From Saussurea involucrata (Eukaryota; Streptophyta; Magnoliopsida; Asterales; Asteraceae), in the NCBI GenBank assembly GCA_033807775.1, contig CM066321.1, positions 248,794,422 to 248,858,421 on the forward strand: DNA of 64,000 bases, in the 5' to 3' direction. Shown here in pieces: positions 24,909 to 34,906 of this stretch. Within the stretch, counting starts at the first letter, position 1. Each line of letters starts with the position of its first letter. The position numbers and the translations under genes are program-made. The notes under the pieces were generated by a model. The model did not search any database. It was not told where the DNA came from and saw only the letters and a program-made list of their open reading frames with translations.

Positions 24909-27190
24909 GCTGTCATGTGTGGTTTTTAGATTCAGGAGCTTCAAGACACATGACAGGTCAGAAGTCTTTTCTATCAAACTTCACAGAAAAGGCTGGAGGA
25001 GCAGTAAACTTTGGAAATAATAGCAAAGGTGAAGTTAAAGGTTATGGGGATTTAACTAAAGGAGATCTGACTATCCAAAAGGTTTTCTATGTTGAAGGAT
25101 TACAACATAATCTTTTCAGCATAAGTCAGTTTTTAGACAGTCTTTGTCAAATCAAGTTTCAAATAACAGGTTGCATGATTTTAACTGAAAATGATGTTAA
25201 AGTCTTCTGGGCCAAAAGACATATGGACTTATTTGTGGTTAATTTTTCAAAATTGAAAACATTAAATCCAGTTTGTCTTTTATCAAACTCAACTGCAAAT
25301 GAATGTTGGCTTTGGCACAGAAGATGTTCTCATCTAAATTTCAAAGATCTAAATAATCTTGTTGCAAAACATCTGGTTAAAGGTTTACCAAAGATTAAAT
25401 TTGAAAAAGAATCATTATGCTCAGCTTGTGAAATGGGCAAGATGAAAAAGAGTTCTCACATATTAAAAATGGACTCATCTTGCAAAGCACCATTAGAAAT
25501 GATTCATACTGATCTTTGTGGTCCTATTTCAGTTCAGTCTTTGGGAGGAAAGAAATATATACTTGTGATTGTTGATGAATACTCCAGATACACATGGGTT
25601 GAATTCCTAAGGGCCAAGTCAGAAGCTGCTACAACACTGATAAACTTTATCAAGAGGATTCAAGTTCTCTTACAACTCACAGTTCAGAAAATCAGAAGTG
25701 ATAATGGAACAGAGTTCAGAAATGAGACTCTTCAGAACTTTTTAGAAAGTTCTGGGATTTCTCACAATTTTTCTGCTGTCAGAACTCCTCAACAAAATGG
25801 TGTTGTTGAAAGGAAAAACAGAACTCTAGTTGAAGCTGCAAGAACAATGCTGGCTTATTCAAATCTTCCTACCTTCCTATGGGCTGAAGCAATTGCAACT
25901 GTTTGTTTTACACATAATAGAACTTTAATCAATAAAAGATTAAATAAGACTGCTTATGAACTGATAAATAAAAGAAAACCATTAATCAAATTCTTTCATG
26001 TTTTTGGTTGCAGGTGCTATGTCCTCAAAGACAGAGAAAATCTTGCCAAATTTGATAAAAAGGCAGATGAAGGATACTTTGTTGGTTATTCTTTAACTTC
26101 CAAAGCATTCAGAATCTACAATAGAAGAACCAAGAGGATGATGGAGAGCATAAATGTAACTTTTGATGAAGCCAGAATGAAGACTTCTGAACAAAACAGT
26201 TCAGAACTCATGCAAAACAAGACAAAAATGACTTCTGATACAAATTCTAATCCTATTTGTTCAGAACTCAATTTACTGTTTAAGGATGCTTTCATTGAAC
26301 TAATTTCTGATTCTTATGCAGAATATGAAAACCCAAAGATGGTCAAAGAGATGAAAAATAAGACTCCAGAAATAGTTCAATCAACTGTAATTTCTGATAA
26401 AGGTCCATCTGAGGAATGTCCAAATCTGATAAATACAAGTAGTGAAAATTCTGAACCGTGTATTCAGAATTCTGAACCTCGTAATCAGAATTCTGAACCT
26501 TGTAGTCAGAACTCTGGTCAAGTTACTCAGAAGTCTAACTTCATTACTCAGAATACAAACACACATGGAACTCCTACACGTATATCAGAACGAGGGGACA
26601 GTTCAGAATTACATGCAATCATTGATGAGAATGATACAAACAACAATTTTTCAGAGATTGATGTGCTTCCCAGTGCAAACAAGTGGACTAAAAATCATCC
26701 TATTCATCAAGTAATAGGTGATCCATCAGCAGGAATAAAAACCAGATCAGCGACAGCAAATGAAGCTATGTTTGCAGGTTTCTTAAGTGTCATTGAACCT
26801 AAGAAAGCTAATGAAGCTCTAGAAGATCCAGATTGGATTTCAGCAATGCAAGAGGAATTGCTACAATTTGAAAGAAACAAAGTCTGGAGACTCATTCCAA
26901 GGCCTGAAGGTAAATCTATTATTGGAACTAAGTGGGTGTTCAGAAACAAAAAGGATGAGTCAGGTGTTGTTATCAGAAACAAAGCAAGATTGGTTGCTAA
27001 GGGATACTGTCAACAAGAGGGAATTGATTATGATGAGACATTTGCACCAGTGGCAAGAATAGAGGCAATCAGAATATATTTGGCCTATGCTGCACACAAG
27101 AACTTCAAAGTGTATCAGATGGATGTTAAATCAGCTTTTCTGAATGGTAAACTTAATGAAGAGGTGTATGTTCATCAACCTGAAGGTTTT
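24902..27190 (+). pseudogene. pol: Element A pol, first part: protease, integrase, N-terminal RT
   Basis: Protease active-site motif LDSGASRHMTG is close to the start. The integrase zinc region (HRRCSHLNF, then CSACEMGK) follows. The catalytic core has D in HTDLCGP, D in RSDNGTEF and E in QNGVVERKNR. A variable linker has NSEP repeats (26440-26520). RT then begins (WISAMQEELLQFERNKVW, TKWVFRNK, ARLVAKGY, VYQMDVKSAFLNG). The frame is open but ends where element E is inserted, just after EGF; the 28 kDa-scale extension beyond 27190 is antisense E sequence. Domain order integrase before RT is diagnostic for Ty1/copia. Confidence 0.9.
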
Positions 27191-28080
27191 TCAAAGACAT
27201 TTTTCTTTTCCGTGAAATCTTTTCTTTCCTTTTCCAAAAGATTTTCTAATTCAGAGATTTTCACGGAAAGTTCAGAACTTTTAATCTCAAAAGATTTTCG
27301 TTCAGTTTCAAATTTAGCTCTTTCTTTTTCGAGCTTGTCTTTTTCTAAAAATAAAACTTTCTCAAAGTCTGAAACTTGTTTTGAAAGTTTTATACATTTC
27401 AGCTCAGTCTCTTTCTTTTCTTCAAAAACATTCTTGTCTTCAAAAGAAAAATTAGACAATTTTCTCTTTAGATCGACTTTTTCACTGTCCAAACTTTTTT
27501 CTTTAATTTCTTTTAATTGAGCATGTAACTTTAAGTTCCACTTCACTCTCTTTTCTTCTCTTCTCTTTAAATCGGCATTTTCTTTTTGAAGAGTTGTTAC
27601 TTTCTCTTGAAGTTTCTCGATTTGATTGTGCAGACTTGAGTTGTCATTCTTTGTTTCAAGATCTGCAATATAAACTTCAAGATCAGTAATTCTTTTAGTA
27701 AGTTCAGCATTTTGTTCTTTCAAAATAGATTTTTCATTTGAAGAAGAAATGTCAAAAATGTGTCTCTTCAAATCAGCATTTTCTTCTTCTAATGCTTTTT
27801 TACTCCCTTGAAGCTCTTTCATATTTTCTTGATGAGTTGAGATATCAAGTGTCTTGTTCTTCTCTTCAAGAACTACAATCTTGCGAATCAAATATTTCAG
27901 CTCGGATTCAAGAGAAGAGACTTTGTCTTCTAATGAAGCTTTTTCAGACTTGAGCTTTATGTTTTTCATTGCCTCCTCATCAGAATATCTCATGTATTTA
28001 GAAACCAAACAATCAAGGCGCTTGATCTCATCCTTAGCTTCAAGAAGAGTCCATTTTCTCTCTTTCTCTATATGATACAT
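27191..28080 (-). pseudogene. Element E coiled-coil gag-like ORF, 3'-truncated
   Basis: The ORF starts MYHIEKERKWTLLEAK at 28080 and stays open through the truncation point, where it reads into element A sequence. It is almost entirely heptad-rich coiled coil (ELKYLIRKIVVLEEKNKTL, LETERKSFEIKSSELSVK-like segments). The end resembles the coiled-coil ORF of element D (55533-56339), for example the shared pattern ERKSFE followed by KxSxLE. No CCHC knuckle or capsid core is present. It probably represents the Sirevirus gag coiled-coil domain, used on its own. Confidence 0.5.
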
Positions 28081-28226
28081 TTTGTCTTGAAGAATGCTAG
28101 AAGATTGATCGTTCAGAAGATCAAGCAGAAAAAAATTTATATAGAAATTTTTCTTGAAAAGCTCTTAAAGTGTATGAAATACACTATAGAAAAAATTTCG
28201 GAATAATATTTTTTTTTAATTCACAA

Positions 28227-28474
28227 GAATTCGGATGAATAAGGATTTGAAAACAATGAATTCGAATGAATAAGAGTTCGAATTCAATGAATTCGGATGC
28301 TGAAGGGTTCGAATTGAATGAATTCGGATGCTGAAGGATTCGAATTCAATGAATTCGGATGAAGAAGGATTCGAATTCACCCAATTCGGACTTAACTGGG
28401 TTCGAATTCACTCAATTCGGACTTAACTGGGTTCGAATTCACTCAATTCGGACTTAACTTGGTTCGAATTCTTT
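28227..28474. repeat. Eight tandem 31-bp repeats in the element E leader
   Basis: Units start at 28227, 28258, 28289, 28320, 28351, 28382, 28413 and 28444. Each begins (G/C)AATTCGGA or a close variant, and most carry TTCGAATTC in the second half, so GAATTC and TTCGAA recur throughout. Degenerate units and the related word ATCCGAATT continue to about 28670. There is no ORF through them. Confidence 0.88.
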
Positions 28475-29124
28475 ACTTGAAAATTAAACCAACTCAGATG
28501 AATCCACAACTTCTCAATTCGAATCTAACAGGGTTCGAATTCAACTCAATTCGAATGCTTCTTGAGTCGAATTCTATACTTATGATGCCAAGAACACTCC
28601 GAATTCCCTTTGAATGATCCGAATTGTGTATGAATGATCCGAATTCACCAAGAATGATCCGAATTCTGCACTTCGAACACGAAAATCACTAATTCAGCCA
28701 TAACTTTTTCAAATCTTGATCAATTGTTATGAAATTTGCACAGATTTGTTCGAAATTTGATTCCACACACTTTCTTAGTTAATCACAAATCCTAATTCGA
28801 TCAATTTAATCGAATTATGATCCAAAATAGTAAGAAAATGTTTTCGAACAAAAACAGATATAAAATGATCATATCTGCAAATTCTGTGCAGATTTTGGTA
28901 TAGATCCTTGAATTAAAGATGTTCAGGGATGAAAATCGAGTGCAATGATGTCAAGAATCAATCCAAAAGATCAAAAAATGAAAAAAATGATGATTCTAGA
29001 TGAACAGTAAATGAAGAAGGATAAGAAATCATCATGAACAGTGATGAATGAAGGATCCGAAATCTTCAAGAACAGTGTAAAAAATCTTCAATTTGCTCTT
29101 TGATCTGCTTGAATCTCCTGTTTA

Positions 29125-29136
29125 GCTCTGATACCA
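29125..29136 (-). other. Element E primer binding site
   Basis: GCTCTGATACCA on the plus strand, i.e. TGGTATCAGAGC on the minus strand, two bases from the LTR. This fixes the LTR as 5' and the element orientation as minus. Confidence 0.88.
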
Positions 29137-29138
29137 AA

Positions 29139-29393
29139 TGTGAAATCCCAAATCTAGCAAGAAATCAAGAATGATGTAGAGAGAGAATCTAAAAAGAACT
29201 TGTCATCCATATATTGATCTTCAAAGTACAAATGACTAATGCTACAAGTTGTTTCTAAAGGGATCTAGATTCTTTTCTAACTAAGAACTAGACATGCCTA
29301 TTTATACCCATAACATACATGGTATAAAGGCACAGCTAACTAATACAGTACATTGACTTTACAGTAAATCTTGAATACAACAATGCTCTAACA
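29139..29393 (-). mobile_element. Element E 5' LTR (255 bp)
   Basis: On the minus strand it begins TGTTAGAGCATTG and ends GGGATTTCACA next to the PBS. It is much shorter than the LTRs of A, C and D. Confidence 0.85.
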
Positions 29394-29398
29394 GTTTT

Positions 29399-30531
29399 GT
29401 TGATCCAGAATTTCCTGACCATGTTTATATCTTAGATAAAGCACTATATGGTCTAAAACAAGCACCAAGAGCCTGGTATGACACTCTTACTCAACACTTA
29501 TTAGTTTCAGGGTTCAAGAAAGGTAAGATTGACACAACTTTGTTTTTAAAGAAACAAGGTGAGGATTTGATTCTTATTCAGATTTATGTTGATGACATAA
29601 TATTTGGTTCTACCAGTCAAGAATTATGTGATAATTTCTCTAAAACCATGCCATCTGAATTTGAAATGAGCATGATGGGTGAACTGAACTTTTTCCTTGG
29701 TCTTCAAGTCAAACAGTTACCAAAAGGTATTTTTATAAATCAAGGAAAATATGTCAGAGATATTCTGAAAAAGTTCAAAATGTCTGATTGTGCTTCTATG
29801 AGAACTCCTATGGCAACAAACATAAAGTTAGATGCTGATCTCAAAGGAGTTTCAGTAGACAACAAACTCTATAGAGGCATGATTGGATCATTACTTTATC
29901 TGACTGCAAGTAGGCCTGATATTATGTTCTCTACTTGTTTCTGTGCTAGATTTCAATCCAATCCAAAACAATCTCATATGTTGGCTGTCAAAAGAATTTT
30001 AAGATATCTAAAAGGCTCACCTGATCTAGGTTTATGGTATCCTAAAGAAACTGATTTCAAATTGACTGCTTTCACTGATGCTGACCATGCAGGAAGTAGG
30101 TTGGACAGAAAGAGTACATCTGGTGCTTGCCACTTTTGGGAGATAAAATAGTGAGTTGGGCATCAAAGAAATAGAATTGTGTGTCCACTTCAACTGCTGA
30201 AGCAGAGTATGTTGCTGCTGCTGCTTCATGCTCTCAAACTTTGTGGATGAGAACACAACTTATGGACTATGGTTATCAGCTCAACAAAATTCCCATCTAT
30301 TGTGACTCAGAAAGTGCAATTGCCATTACTCAGAATCCTGTTCAACACTCAAAGACTAAGCATATAGATGTGAGGTATCATTTTATAAAGGATTATGTGG
30401 AAAAAGGAACTATAGAAATGCACTTTGTGCATACAAAGTATCAATTGGCTGACTTATTCACAAAGCCTCTTGATCACAAAAGGTTCTCTTTTCTCATATG
30501 TAAAATAGGAATGCTTAATCTAACTAATTGA
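29399..30531 (+). pseudogene. pol: Element A pol, second part: RT C-terminal half and RNase H
   Basis: Resumes exactly where the first part stops (VDPEFPDHVYILDKALYG). It contains QAPRAWYD, the catalytic YVDDIIFGS, and RNase H motifs (FTDADHAG, STAEAEYVA, KHIDVRYHFIKD, ADLFTKPLD). Compared with element B it lacks one T in a T run at about 30134-30137, and has TAG for CAG at 30172-30174. The polyprotein is therefore broken by element E, a frameshift and a stop. Confidence 0.9.
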
Positions 30532-30533
30532 AA

Positions 30534-31265
30534 ATATTTCTGTTTCTTAAAAATGATAAATTTTTCTAAGTAAAATTTTCTGAGTAGTGTATTCAGAACC
30601 TCTGAGTCTTGACTTCAGAACCTCTGAGTCTTGAATTCAGAACTTCTGAGTCTCAAGTTCAGAAATTCTGAGTCTTAACTTCAGAACTTCTGAGTCTTGA
30701 CTTCAGAACTTCTGAATCAATACTTCAGAAATTTAACTTTCAAGAATTTATTTCTGAGAAACACAAATACTTCAATTTTTTTTGGATTATTTCTTTTCTA
30801 TTATCTTTTTACTTCATCTTTATGTATCATATATGGTCATATACATGCTAAAGTCAAGGGGGAGCATCAATATTTTTTTTGAAAATTATTTCATGATGCT
30901 TAAAAGGTTTGTTTTCATTTCTTATCTCTGATCATTCAAAGAAGAACAAGCTTTTAATGATAAAATTTTTCTACTTGTTCAAACTATATCTGAATTAAAA
31001 AATTTCATATTCAGATATAAGATTTTAAATGATTTTTTAATCATCATTGTATGAACAGAATTTTGATGATAAAATGTGTTTCTATCTGTTCAAACATCTT
31101 CTGAATAACTAAAAGTTTACATTTGTCAGAAGTTGATTTTAAATAAAATTTTGGTTACAAGGCAAAATTCTTCTGAATCGTGGAATCAGAACTCTGATTA
31201 AAGGAAGTCAAACTACTGAGCGTGTTATTCAGATTTTTGACTTGAGTCAAAATTCTATCCACTAA
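30534..31265 (+). mobile_element. Element A spacer between pol and 3' ORF
   Basis: Non-coding. It contains about six 22-bp repeats of the TTCAGAACTTCTGAGTCTTG type (30592-30723), an internal polypurine tract AAGTCAAGGGGGAGC (30851-30865) and several palindromic TCAGAA/TTCTGA words. Multiple polypurine tracts are a known Sirevirus trait. Confidence 0.7.
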
Positions 31266-31403
31266 CACGTGTCAGCTTCATATTTTGTTGAATATGCCAC
31301 GTATTTCATTTAAATCTTCCGTGGCATTTCAAATGTGTTGACTCCGTTATAACGTTAAACTCGCTTTTCCGTCAAACCTTTCAACTTCGCGGATTTTAAA
31401 TAG
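31266..31403 (+). promoter_or_regulatory. Putative internal promoter of element A 3' ORF
   Basis: G-box CACGTG at 31266-31271 (in AACACGTGTCAG), further ACGT-core sites, and a TATA-like TTTTAAATAG at 31394-31403, about 100 bp before the ATG at 31501. The same layout precedes the 3' ORFs of B, C and D. Confidence 0.5.
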
Positions 31404-31500
31404 ATCTTAAAATCCCTAATTCAAACTTTTTCAAATTCCCGAGCGAAAAGTGAGATACGAATCACTCAAGAGTTCTTTGAGTTTGTTTTCTTCATAAATC

Positions 31501-32454
31501 ATGTCTGGAACTCGAAGAAGTGGTCAGATTTCTCTGCATTCTACTAAATCTATGATGGATTCATCTGATTCGGAAAATGATGAAGTACATAATAGAGCTG
31601 TAGAGGAAGAGGCAATAAGGAATGATGGAGAAGATGAACAAATGGATGAATCTGATGGAAATGCAGATGAGGTAAACATTAATATTGAACATGAACAAAG
31701 TGATGCAGGGTCGATTATGTCAGATAGACCTATTTCAGTGGAAAGGGTTGTTCCTGAGAGTGAGTGGTTGAAATTATCTGAAAATAATTGTGTTATAGTA
31801 TTTGAGGAAAGTCGATTTAAGCCTGAACACAGAATTTTCATGGAGTTATTCAAACATCATCCTTACAGAAAATGGTTTACAAGAAGCAAAAATGTTCCTG
31901 TTCAGTACATTCAACAATGGTGGAAACATCTTAGGTTAGAAGATAATAAATTTGTGTCTGAAATTGGAGGAGTGACATTTTCCCTATCCATCTCTGCGTT
32001 AAGAGAAATGTTGAATCTACCAGAAAAAGATGATGTACAAAGAAGAACAGATTTTGAAGACTCACCCTTAACAGAGGAATTAATAGCAGAGTTTATGAAG
32101 TTGGGATATAATGAAGGTTTGAGGACTCTCAGTTTGTTTAGAAGGAATAAACTACCACCAATTTGGGCTTGTTTCTTTCATGTGGTAAATAAGTGTCTGT
32201 CAGGGAAGAATAGTTCTGCTGATCAGGGTTCCAAACAGATTCTTCAGATCTTTCAGGGTTTAGTGAAGAATAGGCACTACGACTACACTTCGATACTGTA
32301 AGAAGACATGAAGAATACCTTTGAGAAAAATCAGAAAGTAATTCAGAGGAAAACAAAGGATGCTCCTCTGACATACATACCTTACATAAGGTATTGGCAG
32401 ATTGTAATCTGGTATGCAATGCAGGAAAATAGAACAATATCAAGAAGATCAAAT
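31501..32454 (+). pseudogene. Element A 3' ORF, first part (stop, then split by B)
   Basis: Starts MSGTRRSGQISLHSTK, with an acidic Ser-rich N-terminus and then a globular region (YRKWFTRSKNVPVQYIQQW, ISALREMLNLPEKD, LPPIWACFFHVVNKCLSG). It is closely related to the start of the intact B ORF. TAA at 32299-32301 replaces the TGG codon of B. The frame is then cut by insertion of B after CAAAT at 32450-32454 and continues at 40092. Confidence 0.85.
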
Positions 32455-32624
32455 TGTTAGATCTGAAGTTTTGTCAATAAACCAAGTGTTGAAGATCTGA
32501 TAAGAAGGTTCAGAAGTTCTGAGAAGAAGAGTCAGAAGTTCTGAGAAGAAGAGTCAGAGATCTGAGAAAGAGAAGTCAGAAGTTCTGAGAAGCGTGATCA
32601 GAAGAATGTTCAGAAGTTCTGAAC
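32455..32624 (+). mobile_element. Element B 5' LTR remnant
   Basis: Begins TGTTAGATCTGAAG and follows the B 3' LTR exactly to GTTCTGAAC at 32624, then diverges. The break falls in an inverted repeat (GTTCTGAAC / GTTCAGAAC in the intact LTR). Confidence 0.9.
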
Positions 32625-32919
32625 AGGTAGTTGAGAAGCTTAGAATGAAATCTACTTCTGAACTAAACGCTAGAAATTCTTGTAATAAGGGCAATTGTAC
32701 TCTGAACAGTATAAATAAAAATGAAATGATCTATGTTTCAGATTTATTGTCACTTGCAAAGAAAAATCTTGTTTGTGTTAGATGTAAAAATGATTCATTC
32801 CAATATTCTCACAAATGTCAAGTCAAAATAACTTCTGTTTCATACATAAGAAAAGATATTCAGAAAGTTTCTGTTTCTCAAAATACAGAAAAGAAGAAAA
32901 AGATATTCAGAAAGTTTCT
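32625..32919 (+). pseudogene. gag: Element B gag C-terminal remnant
   Basis: Matches the end region of A gag: CNKGNCTL, then CVRCKNDSFQYSHKC and SYIRKD. The capsid core, CCHC knuckle and most of the coiled coil are gone. The sequence joins RT at about 32918 over a short TCTGTT/TTTGTT-like similarity, suggesting a microhomology deletion. Confidence 0.8.
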
Positions 32920-34053
32920 GTTGATCCAGAATTCCCTGATCATGTTTATATTTTAGACAAAGCTTTATATGGTCTAAAACAAGCACCACGAGCCTGGTAT
33001 GACACTCTTACTAAACACCTGTTAGGTTCAGGATTCAAGAAAGGTAAGATTGACACAACTTTGTTTTTAAAGAAACAGGGTAATGATTTGATTCTGATTC
33101 AGATTTATGTTGATGACATAATATTTGGTTCTACCAGTCCAGAATTATGTGATAATTTTTCAAAAGTCATGTCATCTGAATTTGAAATGAGCATGATGGG
33201 TGAACTGAATTTTTTCCTTGGTCTTCAAGTCAAACAACTACCAAAAGGTATTTTCATAAATCAAGGAAAATATGTCAGAGATATTCTGAAAAAGTTCAAA
33301 ATGTCTGATTGTGCTTCTATGAGAACACCTATGGCAACTAACATAAAGTTAGATGCTGATCTCAAAGGTGTTTCAGCAGATATCAAACTTTATAGAGGCA
33401 TGATTGGATCATTACTTTATTTGACTGCAAGTAGACCAGATATCATGTTTTCTACCTGTTTCTGTGCTAGATTTCAATCTAACCCGAAAGAATCACATAT
33501 GTTGGCTGTCAAAAGGATTTTAAGATATCTCAAAGGAACACCTGATCTAGGTTTATGGTATCCAAAAGAAACTGACTTCAAATTGACTGCTTTCACTGAT
33601 GCTGATCATGCAGGAAGTAGGTTGGACAGAAAGAGTACATCTGGTGCTTGTCACTTTTTGGGAGATAAAATAGTGAGTTGGGCATCAAAGAAACAGAATT
33701 GTGTATCCACTTCAACTGCTGAAGCAGAGTATGTTGCTGCTGCTGCTTCATGCTCTCAAACATTGTGGATGAGAACACAACTCATGGACTATGGATATCA
33801 GCTTAATAAGATTCCCATCTATTGTGACTCAGAAAGTGCAATTGCTATTACTCAGAACCCTGTTCAACATTCGAAGACTAAGCATATAGACGTGAGGTAT
33901 CATTTTATAAAGGACTATGTGGAAAAAGGAACTATAGAGATGCACTTTGTGCATACAAAGTATCAATTGGCTGACTTGTTCACAAAGCCTCTTGATCACA
34001 AAAGGTTTTCTTTTCTCATATGTAAAATAGGAATGCTTAATCTGCCTAGTTGA
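32920..34053 (+). pseudogene. pol: Element B RT C-terminal half plus RNase H (open frame)
   Basis: An open frame from VDPEFPDHVYILDK to MLNLPS and TGA. It has YVDDIIFGS, FTDADHAG, SKKQNCVSTSTAEAEYVA and ADLFTKPLD, all intact. The N-terminal half of RT, integrase and protease are missing, so no functional polymerase is expected. It serves as the undamaged comparison for the broken copy in A. Confidence 0.9.
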
Positions 34054-34669
34054 AAATATTTTTTTCTTAAAAATGCTAAATTTTCTAAGTGAAGTTGTCT
34101 GAGTAGTGTATTCAGAACTTCTGAGTCTTGAGTTCAGAACTTCTGAGTCTTGAGTTCAGAACTTCTGAGTCTTGAGTTCGGAACTTCTGAGTCTTGAGTT
34201 CGGAACTTCTGAATCTTGAGTTCAGAACTTCTGAGTCTTGAGTTCAGAACTTCTGAGTCTTGAGATCAGAACCTCGGAATCTTAAGGTCAGAAATTCTGA
34301 GTCAATACTTCAGCAATCTAACTTTCAAAAATTTATTTTTGAGAAATACAAATAACTTCAACTGTATGGATTATGCTTCTTCGATTATCTTGTTATCTCA
34401 TCTTTATGTATCATTAATACTCAAATGCATGCTCAAGTCAAGGGGGAGCATCAAAATTCTTTTGAAAATCATTTTGTGATGCTTAAAAGATTTGTTTTCA
34501 TTTCTTATCTGTTCAAACCTCTTCTGAATAATCAAAATGTTTTATATTGGTCAGAAGTTGATTTTAAAAGACATTTTGGTTACAAGGCAAAATTCTTCTG
34601 AGTCATGGAATCAGAACATCTGCGCGTGTTATTCAGATCTTTGACTTGAGTCAAAATTCTATCCACTAA
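34054..34669 (+). mobile_element. Element B spacer with 22-bp repeats and internal polypurine tract
   Basis: About nine 22-bp units of TTCAGAACTTCTGAGTCTTG plus two bases run from 34111 to about 34310. An internal polypurine tract TCAAGGGGGAGC lies at 34439-34450. No ORF. Confidence 0.8.
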
Positions 34670-34807
34670 CACGTGTCAGCTTCATATTTGTTTGACAATG
34701 CCACGTATTTCATTTAAATCCTTTGTGGTATTTCACGTGTGTTGACTCCGTTATAACATTGATTTCGCTTTTCCGTTAAACCTTTCAACTTCGCGGATTT
34801 TAAATAG
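34670..34807 (+). promoter_or_regulatory. Putative internal promoter of element B 3' ORF
   Basis: G-box CACGTG at 34670-34675 and TATA-like TTTTAAATAG at 34798-34807, 100 bp before the ATG at 34907. Confidence 0.5.
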
Positions 34808-34906
34808 GTCTTAAAATCCCTATTTCAAAGTTCTTTCAAATTCCAGAGCGAAACGTGAGATACGAATCAAATCCAGAGTTCTTTGAATCTGTTTTCTTCT
34901 TAAATC

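Larger units (their letters stand above)
27191..29393 (-). mobile_element. Element E: minus-strand retroelement fragment with a single LTR
   Basis: It sits in the RT gene of A with GTTTT on both sides (27186-27190 and 29394-29398). On the minus strand it reads LTR (29393-29139), PBS, leader with 31-bp repeats, then an ORF that runs to the left edge without stop. There is no 3' LTR or polypurine tract. The left edge begins TCAAAGAC, not TG. It is therefore a 5' portion of an element bounded by an apparently proper target duplication. Confidence 0.75.

Noticed and set aside
27191..27520. C-terminal extension of the element A pol ORF
   Set aside because: The Ser/Phe-rich tail is antisense element E coiled-coil sequence, read by chance until a stop.
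28227..28474. CRISPR-like regular repeats
   Set aside because: The 31-bp units are contiguous without spacers and lie in a plant retroelement leader, so this is an ordinary tandem repeat.
32600..32660. Hairpin-loop inversion at the broken B 5' LTR
   Set aside because: The intact LTR has TACCT between GTTCTGAAC and GTTCAGAAC, and the broken one has AGGTA there. The second arm matches only 7 of 9 and the following sequence is gag-like, so a deletion joint is simpler.
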